A DNA stretch of 64,000 nucleotides from Branchiostoma lanceolatum (GCF_035083965.1 NC_089724.1:33422722-33486721); one strand, 5' to 3'; positions 1-13,234 are shown, counted from the stretch's first letter. Notes: generated from the sequence alone by a model not told the origin. Numbers and translations are program-made.

Positions 1-119
1 TTGAGCTTATCATCACCGTGAAAACACCTGCTGTTATTATTCGCGATTCCTTCACACATCCGTTGTCGCCACCTTGAAGTTAAAGCAATATTTGAGACAA
101 AAATAGAAATAAATAAAGT

Positions 120-430
120 GCTGAAATCTTTATTGTAGAGACATTTACTAACACTTTCTAGCACAGTTGTGCAATGTTCATACTTTGAGAATTTTAAAAC
201 CGTGCAAAAACATGCCATACGATGATCCACTTAGTTTCGCGAGCCTACAAAAACCCCGGCGACGATTTTTAGTTCTCACATTACAACGAAGTAATATTTT
301 TGCATCATGGACGTCGCTATACATTGTGCTAGGGTTGTTTGAACTTATCATGCATAGAAATGACTAAATAAATTGAGTTTCAAAATCCAATTTTGGGTCC
401 CTAATATTGCTTCGGTTGCCTTTAAGGTTA
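120..430 (+). repeat. Dispersed non-coding repeat R1, uninterrupted copy
   Basis: This stretch is repeated at 44757-45025 and 47117-47200, where the same element is split by a 2.1-kb insertion. Shared landmarks include TTAGTTTCGCGAGCCTACAA and the 3' part CCCTAATATTGCTT. No coding frame is credible. The first 120 bases show nothing I can name. Confidence 0.65.
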
Positions 431-622
431 AGTGAAAATGTCAATTTTTCTTACACCGTGAAATTTTGCTACCGTGAAGAGAAACAGCCAGTGAACCCAT
501 GTCTGATGAAATACAGCATGGAAAATATCTTAAAGTGTTTTTTGATCTGTATCTATAACATTTTTTTTAACATGACTGCTGAGAATATACTTGAAAACAT
601 CCGCCAGTCATGATCCATACAA

Positions 623-977
623 ATAAGATGTCAGTAGTATTATATCGACTTATTGTGAAATATGTATTTATACAGTGAATGTTTTTACATACACCACCGT
701 GGACTAGACCTAACATTACAATGCACTTTGATTTTACTTTACTAGTAAAGGCAAAATCATACATTTATAATCAAAATTACAATTTTAATGTTGTGGCTGT
801 AGAATAAGATGTCAGTGGTATTATATCGACTTATTGTGAAAGATGTATTTATACAGTGAATGTTTATACATGTACCACAGTGGATTAAACCTAACATTAC
901 ATGTACTTTGATTTTACTTTACTGATATAGGCAAAATTATACATTTCTTATCAAAATTACAATTTAATGTTGTGGCT
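623..977 (+). repeat. Tandem duplication of a ~180-bp unit
   Basis: Two adjacent copies (about 623-796 and 805-977) both run from AAGATGTCAGT to AATGTTGTGGCTG with scattered substitutions and small indels. The divergence indicates an old duplication. The sequence is not coding. Confidence 0.8.
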
Positions 978-1744
978 GCAGAATATTTAACATTAAGTCG
1001 ATTTCCTTTGTACGGATGTATTTACATCTTGATGTGATCTTTCTGTACTCTGTAGGATGATGCTACACGTGTAATTCAAATAGAGCACATTACATTTCTG
1101 TTTGAAGTCAATGATATTAAAACCAAAAAATACTGGTGGCAAGATGGAAAAGAATGTCTTAGTATTCAATGATATGTAAACTCCGGTAGACATCGCTTGT
1201 AGCATTTGAGACTGGTGGTATTTTTCAGCGCACTTGTAAACATTTTGAAGCACAATAAAACCTGAATAAACAAAATGTACGTTTAACAGTTGACATTTCT
1301 TACACGACGAGCTAAATAAAGTCACAATGAATGCGATTCATCCAAAAAGATATTAGTACAATGTAATGAGAAGACATAGATCATAAAACTTTATTTTGTT
1401 AATACGGCATTTCAAAACTACATAAAGCCGCATTGAATTTCAAATAGACCTACTAGCTACAATATTTCAACTTGTAACTTGTAAATGTTGTGCCATTCGT
1501 ATACAATTATACCAATGGGCTTTCATAGTTAGGAAAGAAATAACGCTTTTCTCTCTGTTGTTTTTTCCACGCTATGATAGGTGTAGCTAGGGATTTGGGG
1601 AGAACAAAATCCGTTTTTCCGACAAGGGAAAAATAGAGGATATTTCCTACAACGGAGAAGATGGTCGATGTTAGGTAAAGGGGGGGGGGGTGGTTTGGGA
1701 CCTTCTCTGTCAAAAACATTGATGGACACCAAAATTTATATAAT

Positions 1745-1965
1745 CTAGTTCACTGCTTAAACTGCGGAAACGCGGGTTGCTGTAAATGCAGAAATTTCTG
1801 CGGTGGCTTTATGTTCGCGGTTAAAACCACCGCGAACATTTTTGTCCAATACTGTAGCAGTATGTGACTATAGCACTGCCGCAAAATTGAAATCACCGTG
1901 AACACTCCATTTTCCCCTTAGCGCGAAATAAAAAACACGCGAACTTAAATGCATTTACAATGCAT
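1745..1965. repeat. Inverted-repeat (MITE-like) element
   Basis: The segment contains self-complementary arms around TGTTCGCGGT and ACCGCGAACA (about 1810-1840), with further GCGG/CCGC-rich complementary stretches to about 1950. This looks like a short non-autonomous DNA element. Exact ends are not resolved. The flanks from 978 to 1744 and 1966 to 2189 show no gene. Confidence 0.4.
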
Positions 1966-2189
1966 TGTCGAAGGCCCATGAGACATAAAATACACGCATG
2001 ATCATAATCTAGACAACAACTGATTACAAGTTAGGGGCCTTTGAGCTCAAATAGACGTAGTAGACGTCCGCTAGCTGGACATATCGAAGAAAGAAAATTT
2101 GGGGAAGAAAAGATACAAAACTTCGTTCTTTCATTTTTTCTATCGAAGAAGTTTCGAGCAAAACAATAAAATTCCACCACTATTACTGG

Positions 2190-2460
2190 TGCGGGGTGCC
2201 CCTGTGGTGTGGTGGTCTGCGCTTCTGTTACTTATCACATCTGGTTCTGATTACTTGGAACCAAAAGGCCCGAGTTCAACTCCCGGGTAGGACACCTCTG
2301 GACAAGAGGCGCATTGAGTGATACCAAAGACTTAATAAAAATGGTACATACTTATGAAACAGTATGGAAGTTAGACACACTCCACTGCCAGTGGACTAGC
2401 CCCCTGCTGCAGTGATTGCACCACAGTGTGGCCCAGGGCTTTTAACTAAGTATTAATGGA
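2190..2460 (+). mobile_element. tRNA-derived SINE, family 1
   Basis: A pol III B-box-like stretch (GAGTTCAACTCCCGGG, about 2273-2288) lies in a tRNA-like head, followed by a body containing CATTGAGTGATACCAAAGAC and CAGTGGACTAGCCCCCTGCT. Related copies occur at 29735-29890 (plus) and 33765-33915 (minus). Confidence 0.6.
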
Positions 2461-2589
2461 GCAGACAATCAACAGTTTACCTATCAGATTGAACTTTTTG
2501 CAGCTTGATGTTAACAAAGTGTGCGGAAGAGGGTAACATCGATTTCTTTTTGTGAATAAACAAGCGTCATACCAAGCAAGTGCATATTG

Positions 2590-3265
2590 GTTTGAATGTT
2601 GTTTATTTGTATGTTTTTGTACTGCCTACCCGGTAAACCGCATCAAGGCGTAACACACCAGGTTTGTACTGCATATCCGGATGATACACTCACACCGGGA
2701 AGGAACCCTACTCTTTTCGATACGTGTGGTGGGTTCTTTTACGTGCTCAATGTGTGGCTCTTTTCAAACACGGGACCTCCATTTAACGTCCTATCCGAGG
2801 GACGTCCCTAACCTAAGCTAGGTACTCATTTTCACCTGAGGTGGGAAAGTCGTGTAAAGTGCCTTTCCCAAGGGCACAACGTCAACGGAACAAATCAGGG
2901 AACCCCGGATTCGAACCCGGTACCTATGGGTTCTGGGGCCAAACACCCTGACACTGCGCCACCGCGACGCCACAAATTTAATGATTCCCCTGACATGCTT
3001 TGGACGCTGTGATTTCGAATGGCACTTCACACGAATTTTCTCACTTCACTCAGTTGAACATTATGCTTCGGTAATGGACGTCCCTCAGCAGATAGGTTGT
3101 TAAATGGATGTCCCATATTTGAGAAGAGCCACATCTCCAGCAACATAGAAGAACCACCACCCTTGTCGATAAGAGTAAAGTGTGGGGGAAGCAAATTAAT
3201 CTGTCAGGATATTTTGTACTATTCATGAGTACAAACCTGGCGTGATACGCCGTGGGGTAGTATAC
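2590..3265 (-). mobile_element. tRNA-derived SINE, family 2 (two overlapping remnants)
   Basis: Read on the minus strand, a tRNA-like head with box GGGTTCGAATCCGGGG (about 2902-2917) is followed by the body motif GTTGTGCCCTTGGGAAAGGC. Similar copies occur at 18085-18235 (minus), 30210-30545 (plus) and 33955-34255. The 3055-3260 part repeats the body again. Open frames here are accidental. Confidence 0.55.
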
Positions 3266-4498
3266 CGGGTATGCAATACAAAAAAAGGAATATTTTGAGA
3301 CAAGATAAAGATGAGGACACTGGCAACAGTCATTAAAGCCCTGACAATAACCAATTATAATTATTTTGTTATATTGTATACAATACAGGCTAGTTTTATA
3401 TTTTGCTACTTGTCGAAGTATTGCTTTTGTCAGCCTAAGATCCACCCATATCTTGATACTGTTGATGAGATATGCACATCGATATTGGTATGTTTATCAT
3501 TACATATGTAAGAAAACGTACACTTACTGTACAGTTGTTACGTAGAAATCAAGCCATCCATACATATAAATAATTGATACTTGATGTGAAATAATACTAG
3601 ATTTAATGTAGAAAATGGTACAAAAACATTTTGGGAAATCAGTAATCTAATTTTGAAAAATTTAACTTTTTCAGTTATTCAAATTTGCTCAATGTGTATT
3701 TTCCAAACCTGTAAAATGATTGACGTACAATGCTTGAGTCGAAACAAATGATTTTCTTGACCGTGGTACTATGATATGTTGTACTTGTAGCCTTAGACTG
3801 TAACTCCAATTTCATAAGAAACGCTTATGAAATGAAAATTCACCTCTTTGAAAAATGACAGAGACTTCTGTATGGTTTAGTTAAAAAGTAAGACATGTGT
3901 ACGTACAAAAGCATTATATAATGCAGATATAAAATCTACTATAAAATCACTATACAGATACGGATAAAAATCAAACACAATCACATGCAGTCACCAAAGT
4001 AATTTGGACAGGCTAAAAAAATCGCTTACAGTGTGTACTGTTATATTTCTTTTATCTATCCCACTACATCTTCGTTACCGTGCCATGGTATTTAGCAAAA
4101 TATGTCACTGTCGAAAAAAGAATGACGAAACCGTGTTGAAAAAACAACAATAACAGCAGCAACAACAACAATGATATTAATTCTTAGGTGTTTTAAGCTG
4201 CATTTTTCTTGATGCCAATCAAGTGCGTATTAACTTCTATGATGTTCAGTCATGATGTTTAAGAAAATGGTTATGTTTTGTGCTTTTAGTCTAACTCATA
4301 AAAGAAAAGTTGTGTTGTTACATATGACCAAAAATAAAAATGTGGTCCCAAACGTAATATCTCCCCTCACCATCACGGTTTAAAACTGTGGTAGATTTTG
4401 AATGCCTTAGGAATGTAGAAAAAAACTACCGAAAAATGATTGGCAAGTAAGAATGCATGTTTGCAATTTTGTGGGAAAGGATTTCAAAATTCAATTCT
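3266..4498. other. AT-rich spacer, nothing recognised
   Basis: I find no exon-like frame, RNA gene or structured repeat here beyond short A-rich and CAA-type runs near 4140-4175. It lies downstream of gene B and may include its 3' UTR. I could not identify a poly(A) signal with confidence. Confidence 0.4.
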
Positions 4499-7400
4499 TT
4501 ACAGAGCCGTTTCCTTTTCTACAGTGACGTTCCAACAAATGAACTCGCCCGCAACTGCAGCGTTGGAGGTAAAGCCCAGTGGCTGCGGGTTGCCTTGTTG
4601 ATCAAAAGCTAGGTAGCGGTTGCTGTCTATCTTGGACTGGTACTTCACTAGTTGGCCATCGAAGTCACTGCCTCTTGCGCGGACGAACTGGGTAGACGGG
4701 TCTCCCATGTCCGAGTTTGGGGGCTCTGCAGTCTGATCGGTGCAAAAACAAAGAGTGATTAGTTTTGTTTATGAAAGAAACGGTAAAATCTGTGAGAAAA
4801 AGTGCATTAGTTGAGAAGTCAGGCTTTAGAATCACTACAGCCACGTGCGTGAGTTAGAGCAGTCCCGTGCGTGTGCCAGAGTAGTCATGTGCACGTGTCA
4901 GGGAGTCACGTGCCTGAGTTGAGTACTCACCTGGGAGAGCCAGAGTAGTCACGTGCGAGAGACACGGTAGTCACGTGTGTAGGTAAGAGATGCCACGTGC
5001 GAGAGTCAAGTCACTCAGTTAGTCACTTATCCCCATTCAAGGACTCGGGAGGCCAACCATTAAAAATATGAAGGGAACGGAAGCTAAAATAAAATCAAAC
5101 TTACATGAAAAGGCCTTAGTTCTCCGTTCGTCATGGAAATGGCAAAATTCCTGTATTTTCCTCCCCTGGACACAAACCGCACGATCTCGTTTTCTCCAAC
5201 GTAGTAGTTAAATAAAGCTGGACAAAAAATAGGGAAATATAGTTCAATCAAAGGAACTATAAAACGGAAAGAATTATTAAACTACAGTCAAGAGTAGCCA
5301 AAGATCGACAATGGCTACTAGTATATTGTTTGGTTACATAAACTCCAAGCAGATATTGGGAGGGCAGCTCTACATGATAGCCCCATGCCTTCGAAAGCAA
5401 ACCCTGCCAAATGCATGTCAACGGTCGTCATCATCAAGGCAACAATACTTTATTGGCACATTGAAAGTACATGAACCTTCGAAAGTTCTTTTATAAAACA
5501 ATAACTAGTATAAACACATAAAATTAAACACTGGTGAAACAATAGCTGACGTGGGCATAGACGTGACGTGAACAACCGGAACCGGAAACAAGATGGTGCC
5601 TATATGACGTCAAAGTTCAACATGGTGGTGCCCATTGAGACCGGAAAAAATATTTGATCGACATACGTGAAATTGGTATTACAGTACGTCAAACCTGTTA
5701 TTATATACGTTAAACCTGTAAGAAGATGTAATGCATCTACTTAAAAGTATAACCCCCCTCCTCCCAAAAAAACACACACAACAACAACAACCATGAACCA
5801 AGTCAGAACACCCCCTTACTTCTGTGGTCGGTTCCTTCGCCGTCGCACCGCACCTCCCCCCGGTCGTTGATCCACATGAACCTGCCCACCCTCTCCGAGT
5901 AGAACTGCGCAAGCGTGATGACACACTTTTGGTCGTGATGGTCGATGGAAAACACGTCAGCCTGTTTGTCATACGGCACGATCTGAAAAAAAGATAATAA
6001 AGAAAACAATTTTGTACACCTAGCGCAAAATATAGCATTTGACCAAAGCCAATGAACTAAATTCTCCAAGTATCTTATTGCGCCATTTCCGCCTTACATC
6101 CTGGGAGACTACCACTCGAGCTCTGCGACACAACTGTGGACACACACCAACACAAACAAACAAACGAACAAACTAACTAACTAACTAACAAACACACCAT
6201 CAGCATTAGCATTATACTTCACTATCTTAAGTTAAAGAGTTGAAGTATACGCAAACACACCAAATAATTGCAATACCTTTGTTTTTTATGAAGGTAACAA
6301 CACAAGGATACACACAGACGTTACCACTGGTCAAAAGACAAGACATGAGATACAGGAACCAAAATTTCCACGGCATTACTTAAGACACCCGTTAGGAGGC
6401 CCAAATCCGATCAACTACACGTTATGCTGGATATGTAATATTTAGGCACAAGAACCAAAAAATCGCTGCTGTACAAAGATACTATCACGACGATTTTATC
6501 ATTTGTCCAACCCTAACCACTTACAAAATGTCATGATAGAAATCGTTGCATAACCAAAGGGGTTATGCCATTCAACAACAAAACCGCAGCTACAAAACAA
6601 GAACAATTAAATCAATTTAGTAACTCTCTCTATGTATGCAACAACGTACATTTTCCTGTTATACATGCATTTTAGATATATATCTTAGATAATAGATCCT
6701 GGATTCACTTCAAACTTTGATAGTATTATATGTTTATTGTCAGTAATAATACTAAGCAATCAATATGTAACGTCAAGGTGAGTACATATTTTGGGGCCTG
6801 TATGAGAGGGGTACCAGCTACTCTCTACGCTGAATTCAGAAAGAAAAGGCCACAGCGTATTGAATTAGATTCTACTATTTCGGCGTCGCTTTATGCAAAA
6901 TGCATCTAGTACGCTCTGATTTAAGTGGTCCGGCTATGAATTCGCCGTGGAATTTAAACGGCCGATAACGCTCTCATACAAGCGAACACAGTCCCACATT
7001 TAAACTATCACTCAGTGAATATTAGTCTTCGAGTTGAACTTATTTAGTGCTTAACACCATGTGTTACACAGCGGAATTACCAACCGATAGGCTCCAAATT
7101 GCCGTATGATATGTTTGATCAACCGAGGAGTTTGAACCAGTGACCGCTAAAGTCAATACAGCACGATTGATTATTTGCCAGATCACTCCAACGTTTTATG
7201 GTCATGTGGAGATTTTGTACATACAATTGGATCGCTCTAGAATGAGTGATCAATCGATGTCAAGCTCAGAAAGACGATTACTGTTATCATTATCGGTTTA
7301 AAAGTTCTCTTAGAATGTCTAATTTTAAAGGTCAAATTCGTCGAATTTTTGTGGTAGGATTTTCAGCTAGACTATGAAGCAAACAAACCTTTAACAATGA

Positions 7401-8047
7401 TCTTACCACACCCCTTTTCGCCTCAAGACACATGAAATGTGTAGGACAAACACACAACTGCCCGAAGAATGCCTTTAAGTTGCTGTCGTAAAGGCCTGTA
7501 TCGTACCAAGACCCTTAAATCAATATGACCTGGTTTTCGAATACGCCGGAAGTTGGACGCTTCCGCCCAAGACTTAAATCAGACCAACTCAGCCCAACAC
7601 CCTGGTCTGGCCAACATCCTAACTCTAGCCGAGTTGACCACTGCTTTTTGGCCGTGTTGACTGGGTCAAGCTTACTCCTCAGTCTTCAAGAGGTTGCATT
7701 TGGTTAGGAAAATTGCCGCGACCTTTTATCATATACCACGTGATTTTCTCCGCTGGCCCACAAACTGACAAATCGCTATATCCCTACCTTTTGACAAATC
7801 AGATCTGTTTTGACAAACCAGACCTATTTTTGACAAGTCATATTTGTTTTTGACAGTTGTTGGGGCCTATAATAAGACGGTCACAATCTTTCTTTAATAC
7901 CGATTTTCGCTTGGAGAGTATGCCGAACCGACAAAGGGCCGTATCATATCTTGCTTTCACATGCGACGCCACATGAGTCAAAGGTTCACGTATATAAGAA
8001 CTTACCTCTTTTTTGACCACCTTGTCTAAGTTGTCTGGATCGTTCAT
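4499..8047 (-). CDS. Gene B: leaderless beta-trefoil protein (FGF/IL-1-type fold), 4 exons, 183 aa
   Basis: Minus-strand exons: 8006-8047 (14 codons from ATG), 5820-5982, 5105-5217, and 4499-4732 to TAA. Every border has consensus GT/AG and the phases (0, 1, 0) join without a stop; total 552 nt. The protein has three similar segments, each with the pattern G/N-R/K-aromatic-hydrophobic run-x-G: GRFMWINDRGEV (about residue 47), KYRNFAISMTNGEL (about 89) and NRYLAFDQQGNP (about 143). This three-fold pattern is typical of beta-trefoils; spacing and the motif LFNYYVGENEIVRFVS recall FGF cores. There is no signal peptide or membrane segment, as in FGF1/2 and IL-1 type proteins. Fascin-like or other trefoil families remain possible, so no symbol is given. 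Intron 1 (5983-8005) shows no gene. Confidence 0.72.
4840..5010. repeat. Degenerate minisatellite with six CACGTG E-boxes
   Basis: Within the last intron of gene B, units of roughly 25-30 bp repeat the pattern AGTCACGTGCGTGAG. I count six exact CACGTG palindromes plus variants (CATGTG, CCCGTG). Confidence 0.7.
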
Positions 8048-8870
8048 CGTTGTTGAGGCTTCTCAAACTCAAGATTTTGAGCAGGCAAAACAATAATCGG
8101 AGCAAGCGGAAGAGAATTTACGATAAGGAAAGGCGACTACGAGCTAAGCAGGAAGTGCGGCCGGTTTCTCGCGCGGTGCCGCCGCAGGGGCCAAAGGTAG
8201 AAGGTGCGGGGTCAAGGTGTTTAGACGAGTGATCACGTGTTCAGCGGATGATCATATTACACACCTGTATCGTACGTGGGCTGCGTACCTTGGAGTAACA
8301 TTTGAAAGCAAGAAAAGAAAAAAAAATAGAGTTGCGGATAGGGGTGAATACACCGGTACAAAGCCAATATTTCTTGCTGGACTGATCCGAAAAATAATTA
8401 TTGGACTGGCTTTTGAACTGAAAGAATATACTGGTGAGGATAAATTAAATATCGCACCGTAGCGCTACGGGTCATACAACATACCTGTACCATGCAAGCC
8501 GTCACACAACTGTCTTGCCAATAAGGAATAAAACGTAAAAACAACAAGGACAGATTTACCCGAGGGTTCGGGATCAAGGCGGGAGCAAACAAAAACCCGT
8601 TGCCTGGCTCCCTAACTTTTACAGAACGTTGAGGGACCATTGGGACATTCTTGGGCAGTTAACTTTCACTATTATGCAAAGTTAAACTGACAACCAGGGT
8701 CTTCGTCCCAGCCTCAAAGAAGAGACAAATCGGCCGATCAGATCGTCTCGAGGATGGCATCGAAGACACAGCACTCCAGTATTAAAACTCATTTGTTTCA
8801 TTCGGCTGGACACAGACATGTTTTATTGTAGAGGCCCATGTACGTGACATGAGGGACATCTAGCGGTAGG
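8048..8870. other. Upstream flank of gene B
   Basis: This is the likely 5' UTR/promoter side of gene B, which is read leftward from 8047. I see no convincing TATA element and no other gene. The 8050-8232 open frame has no domain and atypical composition, so I do not call it. Confidence 0.35.
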
Positions 8871-9760
8871 TTACCAAAACACAGGTACACAATTCAAGTC
8901 TGTCTGTCAGTCTGTTTGTTTTTCATCATAACTCAAGAATCTCTGGATGGATGATAATGATATTTGATATATGGGTAGGTGTCGAGGAGACAAAGGTCAC
9001 GGTCGACTTTTGGCCCCCTGGTATGTGACCTTGGCACTGCAGCTGAACTTCCGTTTTTGTATTTTTGACCTGGATGTGCTATGGTCTTGATTTTTTGGTG
9101 GCAGAAAGCTCGGGATGTAAGGAAGAAGTGATGTAGTTATGGGACCCCTAGCAGCTTGCTCTGGAACCGTAGGGGTGATGTTGTCAAAATCTTCAAAGGT
9201 GAATAATTGAAAAAAGAAAAGACGGATTTCCATCACATTTTGTATATTGGTAGCTTAGACAGAGATATGCATAATGAAATGGAAATTATGCAAATTGTAA
9301 TCTAATTTGAATAATTGCTTAGGAAAATCTATACTTGCAGTATTGTCGATTATGGGACTCAAGCATGACTCAGACTGTGACATGTAGTTTATTGAAGGTG
9401 AAACATTAACAAATATCAACAATGCAAATTTGCATAATCAATGAAAAAGTGTCATACTTCTTCTAAGCGGTAAATGATCAGACTGTTAACATTGTGACCT
9501 GTGTAAGTCAGTTGAAGGTGGACATGGCCAAGCATAGATTATGCAACTTCGTAAGTCATTTGCATAATAAAAATATTTCAAGGAGATATGAGGTCTCCAA
9601 ACTCTTGTTTTAAAGGGATTGTTTAACTTGCAAACTAAGTATTTTCTACGAATTTTGCCAACAATGGCAATAGAAAAAGCTACAAAAAAGATCAACAGTA
9701 CGGTCTTCAGATATTGGAGGAACTTAAAAAACAGAAATTTGCGACCTGTAAGCGTGTATG
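8870..9760 (+). repeat. Diverged dispersed repeat related to the 45-kb element
   Basis: Phrases such as TCATAACTCAAGAATCTCTG, the GACCTTGGCACTGCAGCTG region and TTTGCATAAT-type tracts recur in the elements at 45.0-47.1 kb and 49.2-50.5 kb. It appears to be an old, non-coding copy of the same family. Confidence 0.45.
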
Positions 9761-9839
9761 CACCTGTCTAGGCTCCAAACAAACTAATTTGATATAAAAA
9801 GAAGAAGAAAAAAATAGAACGCTTTACGAATTCGCGTGT

Positions 9840-12485
9840 CCTCCTTGCGCCTGATTTCCTGCACTGGTAGAGTCAATTTTTGTCATCTTTTGTAACTAGA
9901 TTATAGGAGTCGGCCAATAAGCTAGCGGGACTAAATGTCTTAGCATGCTGCCCGATACTATCTGTAGGATACATTGACTTTTTTTACTGCTTGTGACTTG
10001 ACATATGACTTCGTCTTGATTATTGATACCATGGCCACAGCACGTACATTTTATGTATGGATGACATCTGCTCCCATATCGCTTTTTATTTTTATTACTT
10101 TTAAGATGATGTCATCTATAAATTTTAACTGCCGTGGATAAGATAAAATCATACCTTAAAACAGTAACACAACAATTTGATAACGGTTGGAATATAGCTT
10201 TGTATAATAACAGCCAAGACTGACCCTGAAGCGTTTAATCATGGTACTAAAGTGACGACTAGTGATCCGTAGCGGTACTTCATCCTTGGAACTGTTGAAA
10301 GTTTCAAGGTTACAATACAGTCAGGGATCGCCAGTCGGCACTACAGTACCGTGATTAAATGCTTGATGGGGGACTCAACAGTTGACAACAAAAAACAAAC
10401 AATGTTTTAAACCATTAAACACCCTTTCTTGGTGGAATGTTATGGTAATCTTGGCAGTTAAGAGATGGTAGGGAACACTATGGAGATAATTTGTAGGAAT
10501 AATCGTCTGTCTGCTTTTTGGGGCCTGAAGTACCAATCTAAGGACTCTGGTAATGACACTTTATTTGCATAGAAGATTGCGTACCATTATTTTTGTGTGC
10601 CTGATTTCCCGCAATTGTCGAGTCAAATTTTAGAACATTTTAAAACCAAAACATTATAGGTGTCGGCCAATCAGGTATCTCAAACTTTTGTTATAAGTTT
10701 TAAGAATGTTTTAGAATGCTGTCAGATAACATCTGTAGAATATATTGACTGTTTTACTGCTTGTGGCTTGAGATGGCACTGTGACATAAGGTAACGTTTA
10801 ACCTCCAAATGTCAATACCTTATCTCAAACCGTAATAGTATTGAGTCTGTTCTTGTTATGTACTTTATTTTCAATGTTACAAACTATTCTACAAGATGAA
10901 TAAGATTTCATATCAGATTTTACACTTGGGTCCTCAGTTTTACTTTATTTTAATTAGTGATACAAGGGCCACAGCACGTATATTTTATATACAGATGATA
11001 CCTGCTCCCATATTGCTACTAGTATTTTCCTTATTACTTTTTACCTAATAATGAAAAACACATTCGTCTGCAGAGGATGTCATCTATACATTCTGCCTGC
11101 CGTGGCCCAATATAAAATCAAACATTAACAGTAGCATAGGAATTCAACTTAATAAAGGTTTGAATACAACTTTGTATAACAGCCAAGATTGACTCTGAGG
11201 CGTTCAATCACGGTACTTAAGCGCCGACTAGTGATTCGTAGCAGTATCGCAGCCATGGAACTGTCGAAAATTTCAATGATGCAATTTTTATACGGATCGC
11301 CAGTCGGCACTTCAGTACCATGATGAAACCCGTGAGGGGGACTCAACAGTTGACGCCAAGTAAAAACAAGGGTTTAAACCATTGAAAATCCTTTTGGTAA
11401 GGTTTTCCGTAAAACCAAGGCAATTTAGGGTTTGCTATTGTAGGAAACAGAATCAAGATGGGAAAATGATGATCTGTTACTTGTTTGGCGATCCACAGAC
11501 TCTGGTTAGGATGTTTTTATATTGCAGAAAGGATTGCGTCCCATTTTAGGCACCTGATTTCCCGCAGCGGTCGAGTCAAATTTTGTAACTGTTTCAAGAA
11601 TGTGGCTCTGTTACGGATCAGCACTTTAGTACCATGATTAAACGCGCAAGGGGAACTCAACAATTGACGCCAAGTAAAAAAAAGGTTTTAAACCATTGGA
11701 AATCCTTTATTGGTGAGGTTTTTCATGAAATCTGGGCAGTTTAGGGGTTGCTATGGTAGGAAATATCATCGTGATTGTGGCATGATCGTCTGTTTGCTGT
11801 TTGGAGCCTGACCGGTACCAATCGAAGGGCTCTGGCCACGGGGGGTTATTTGCAGAGAAGATTGCGCATCTTTTTTGCGCCTAATTTCCTACAATGGTCG
11901 AGTCCAGTTTTAGAACATTTCGTACCTAAATTATAGGTTAGCCAAGGAATTATCAGGCCTTTTTCTCCTTTTTTTTTCAATTTTACAAACAACCCAATAA
12001 TGTGAATAAATGTCTTATCAGATTGTACACTTAGCTCCTCTTTTTATATGTTTTCCTTGATCTAAATTAATGGTACCAGGACCACATCACTTAAATCGTA
12101 TATATGGAGGACACCTGCTCCCTTATTGCTATTCTTTTAATTACCTTTTACCTCATAATAAAAAATGTCGTATCCTGAGGATGTCATCTATACAATTTAC
12201 CTGCCATGGCATAAGAAAAATCCAATCCTTAACAGTAACATAGGAATTTAAAAAGTATAGAATGAAGCTTTGTATGATAACAGCAAAGACTGACCATAAA
12301 GCGTTTATTCATGGTACTAAAGTGCCGACTAGTGTTTCGTGACGGTACAGTTTGGAACTGTCGAAAGTTTTAAGGCTGCAATGCCGTCACGAATCACCAG
12401 TCGGCACTTCAGTACCATGATTAAACACTTCAGGGTGTCTCTACAGTTGACGCCAAGTAAAAACAAGTGTTTAAGCCATTAAAAT
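9840..12485 (+). repeat. Array of four diverged long repeat units with internal palindromes
   Basis: Units begin at about 9847, 10598, 11555 and 11878, each with a variant of GCCTGATTTCCCGCA followed by GTCGAGTC. Three units contain an inverted-repeat block (about 10233-10365, 11197-11332, 12299-12430) with arms TCATGGTACTAAAGTG and CACTTCAGTACCATGA. Spacing is irregular (751, 957 and 323 bp), so the third unit is truncated. No coding frame is present. Confidence 0.75.
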
Positions 12486-12920
12486 CCTTCCTTGGTGATT
12501 TTTTTCCGTAAAATCGGCAGTTGTAGATGTATGAACATATGGAGCCCATGATACATGAGGATACGAATTTTCTGTGCTAACTAAATATTGAAAACTAGAA
12601 AAACTATCTAGCATACAATTAAAGAAGAATATTTCTGTCATTGTTGTATAGTGTACAATTAACAACAAAATGACGCTCGTCCTCAATCTTATCTAGGTTA
12701 TAATATTGGCAAAAAACAACAACTGTGTCGCTCTTATCCTGGAAAATTTTTTTTTTTATATACTATTTTTTTTCACACGCTGGACTCGAGCCAACACCAC
12801 TCCCTGCAACCTATCTGGGACCTTTATGGCACCTTTGATCAATTACGTCCTGTTGGTGTTCCCAATGTGCCTAGCAACCAAATGCCGATTGCAGAACTGT
12901 TGCCACACATAGCAACTCAT

Positions 12921-12958
12921 GACAAACAAACAAACAAACAAACAAACAAACAAACAAG
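12921..12958. repeat. (CAAA)n microsatellite
   Basis: About nine perfect CAAA units. Similar runs occur at 34243-34271, 55063-55098 and 60463-60486. Confidence 0.95.
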
Positions 12959-13234
12959 TACACCGACTGAAAAGTATTGAAAATAATATACATGATATTC
13001 GTACGATTTTGATGCAATATGATTTTGAAGCACGCTATGAAGGAACCACCCACCGACAAGGATAAAACACAGCTAAGATAGCTGAAAATTGCAGGTCAAA
13101 TGAAACCTTGGCAACTAGATGCCATGCATGGTTACCTTCGTTTGTGTAAACGTAAAACATCGTTCATGATGTTAAATTGATGAAGAAAATTCTACCATTT
13201 TCTACTGCCATAGGCCACATGCAAGTTTCCTCTT

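Noticed and set aside
1529..1732. Overlapping minus-strand open frames near a G10 run
   Set aside because: Low complexity, no domain, no splice context.
5679..6069. Two overlapping minus-strand open frames around gene B exon 2
   Set aside because: Only the frame containing CVITLAQFYSERVGRFMW is coding, and only between the 5982 acceptor and 5820 donor; the rest is intron read-through.
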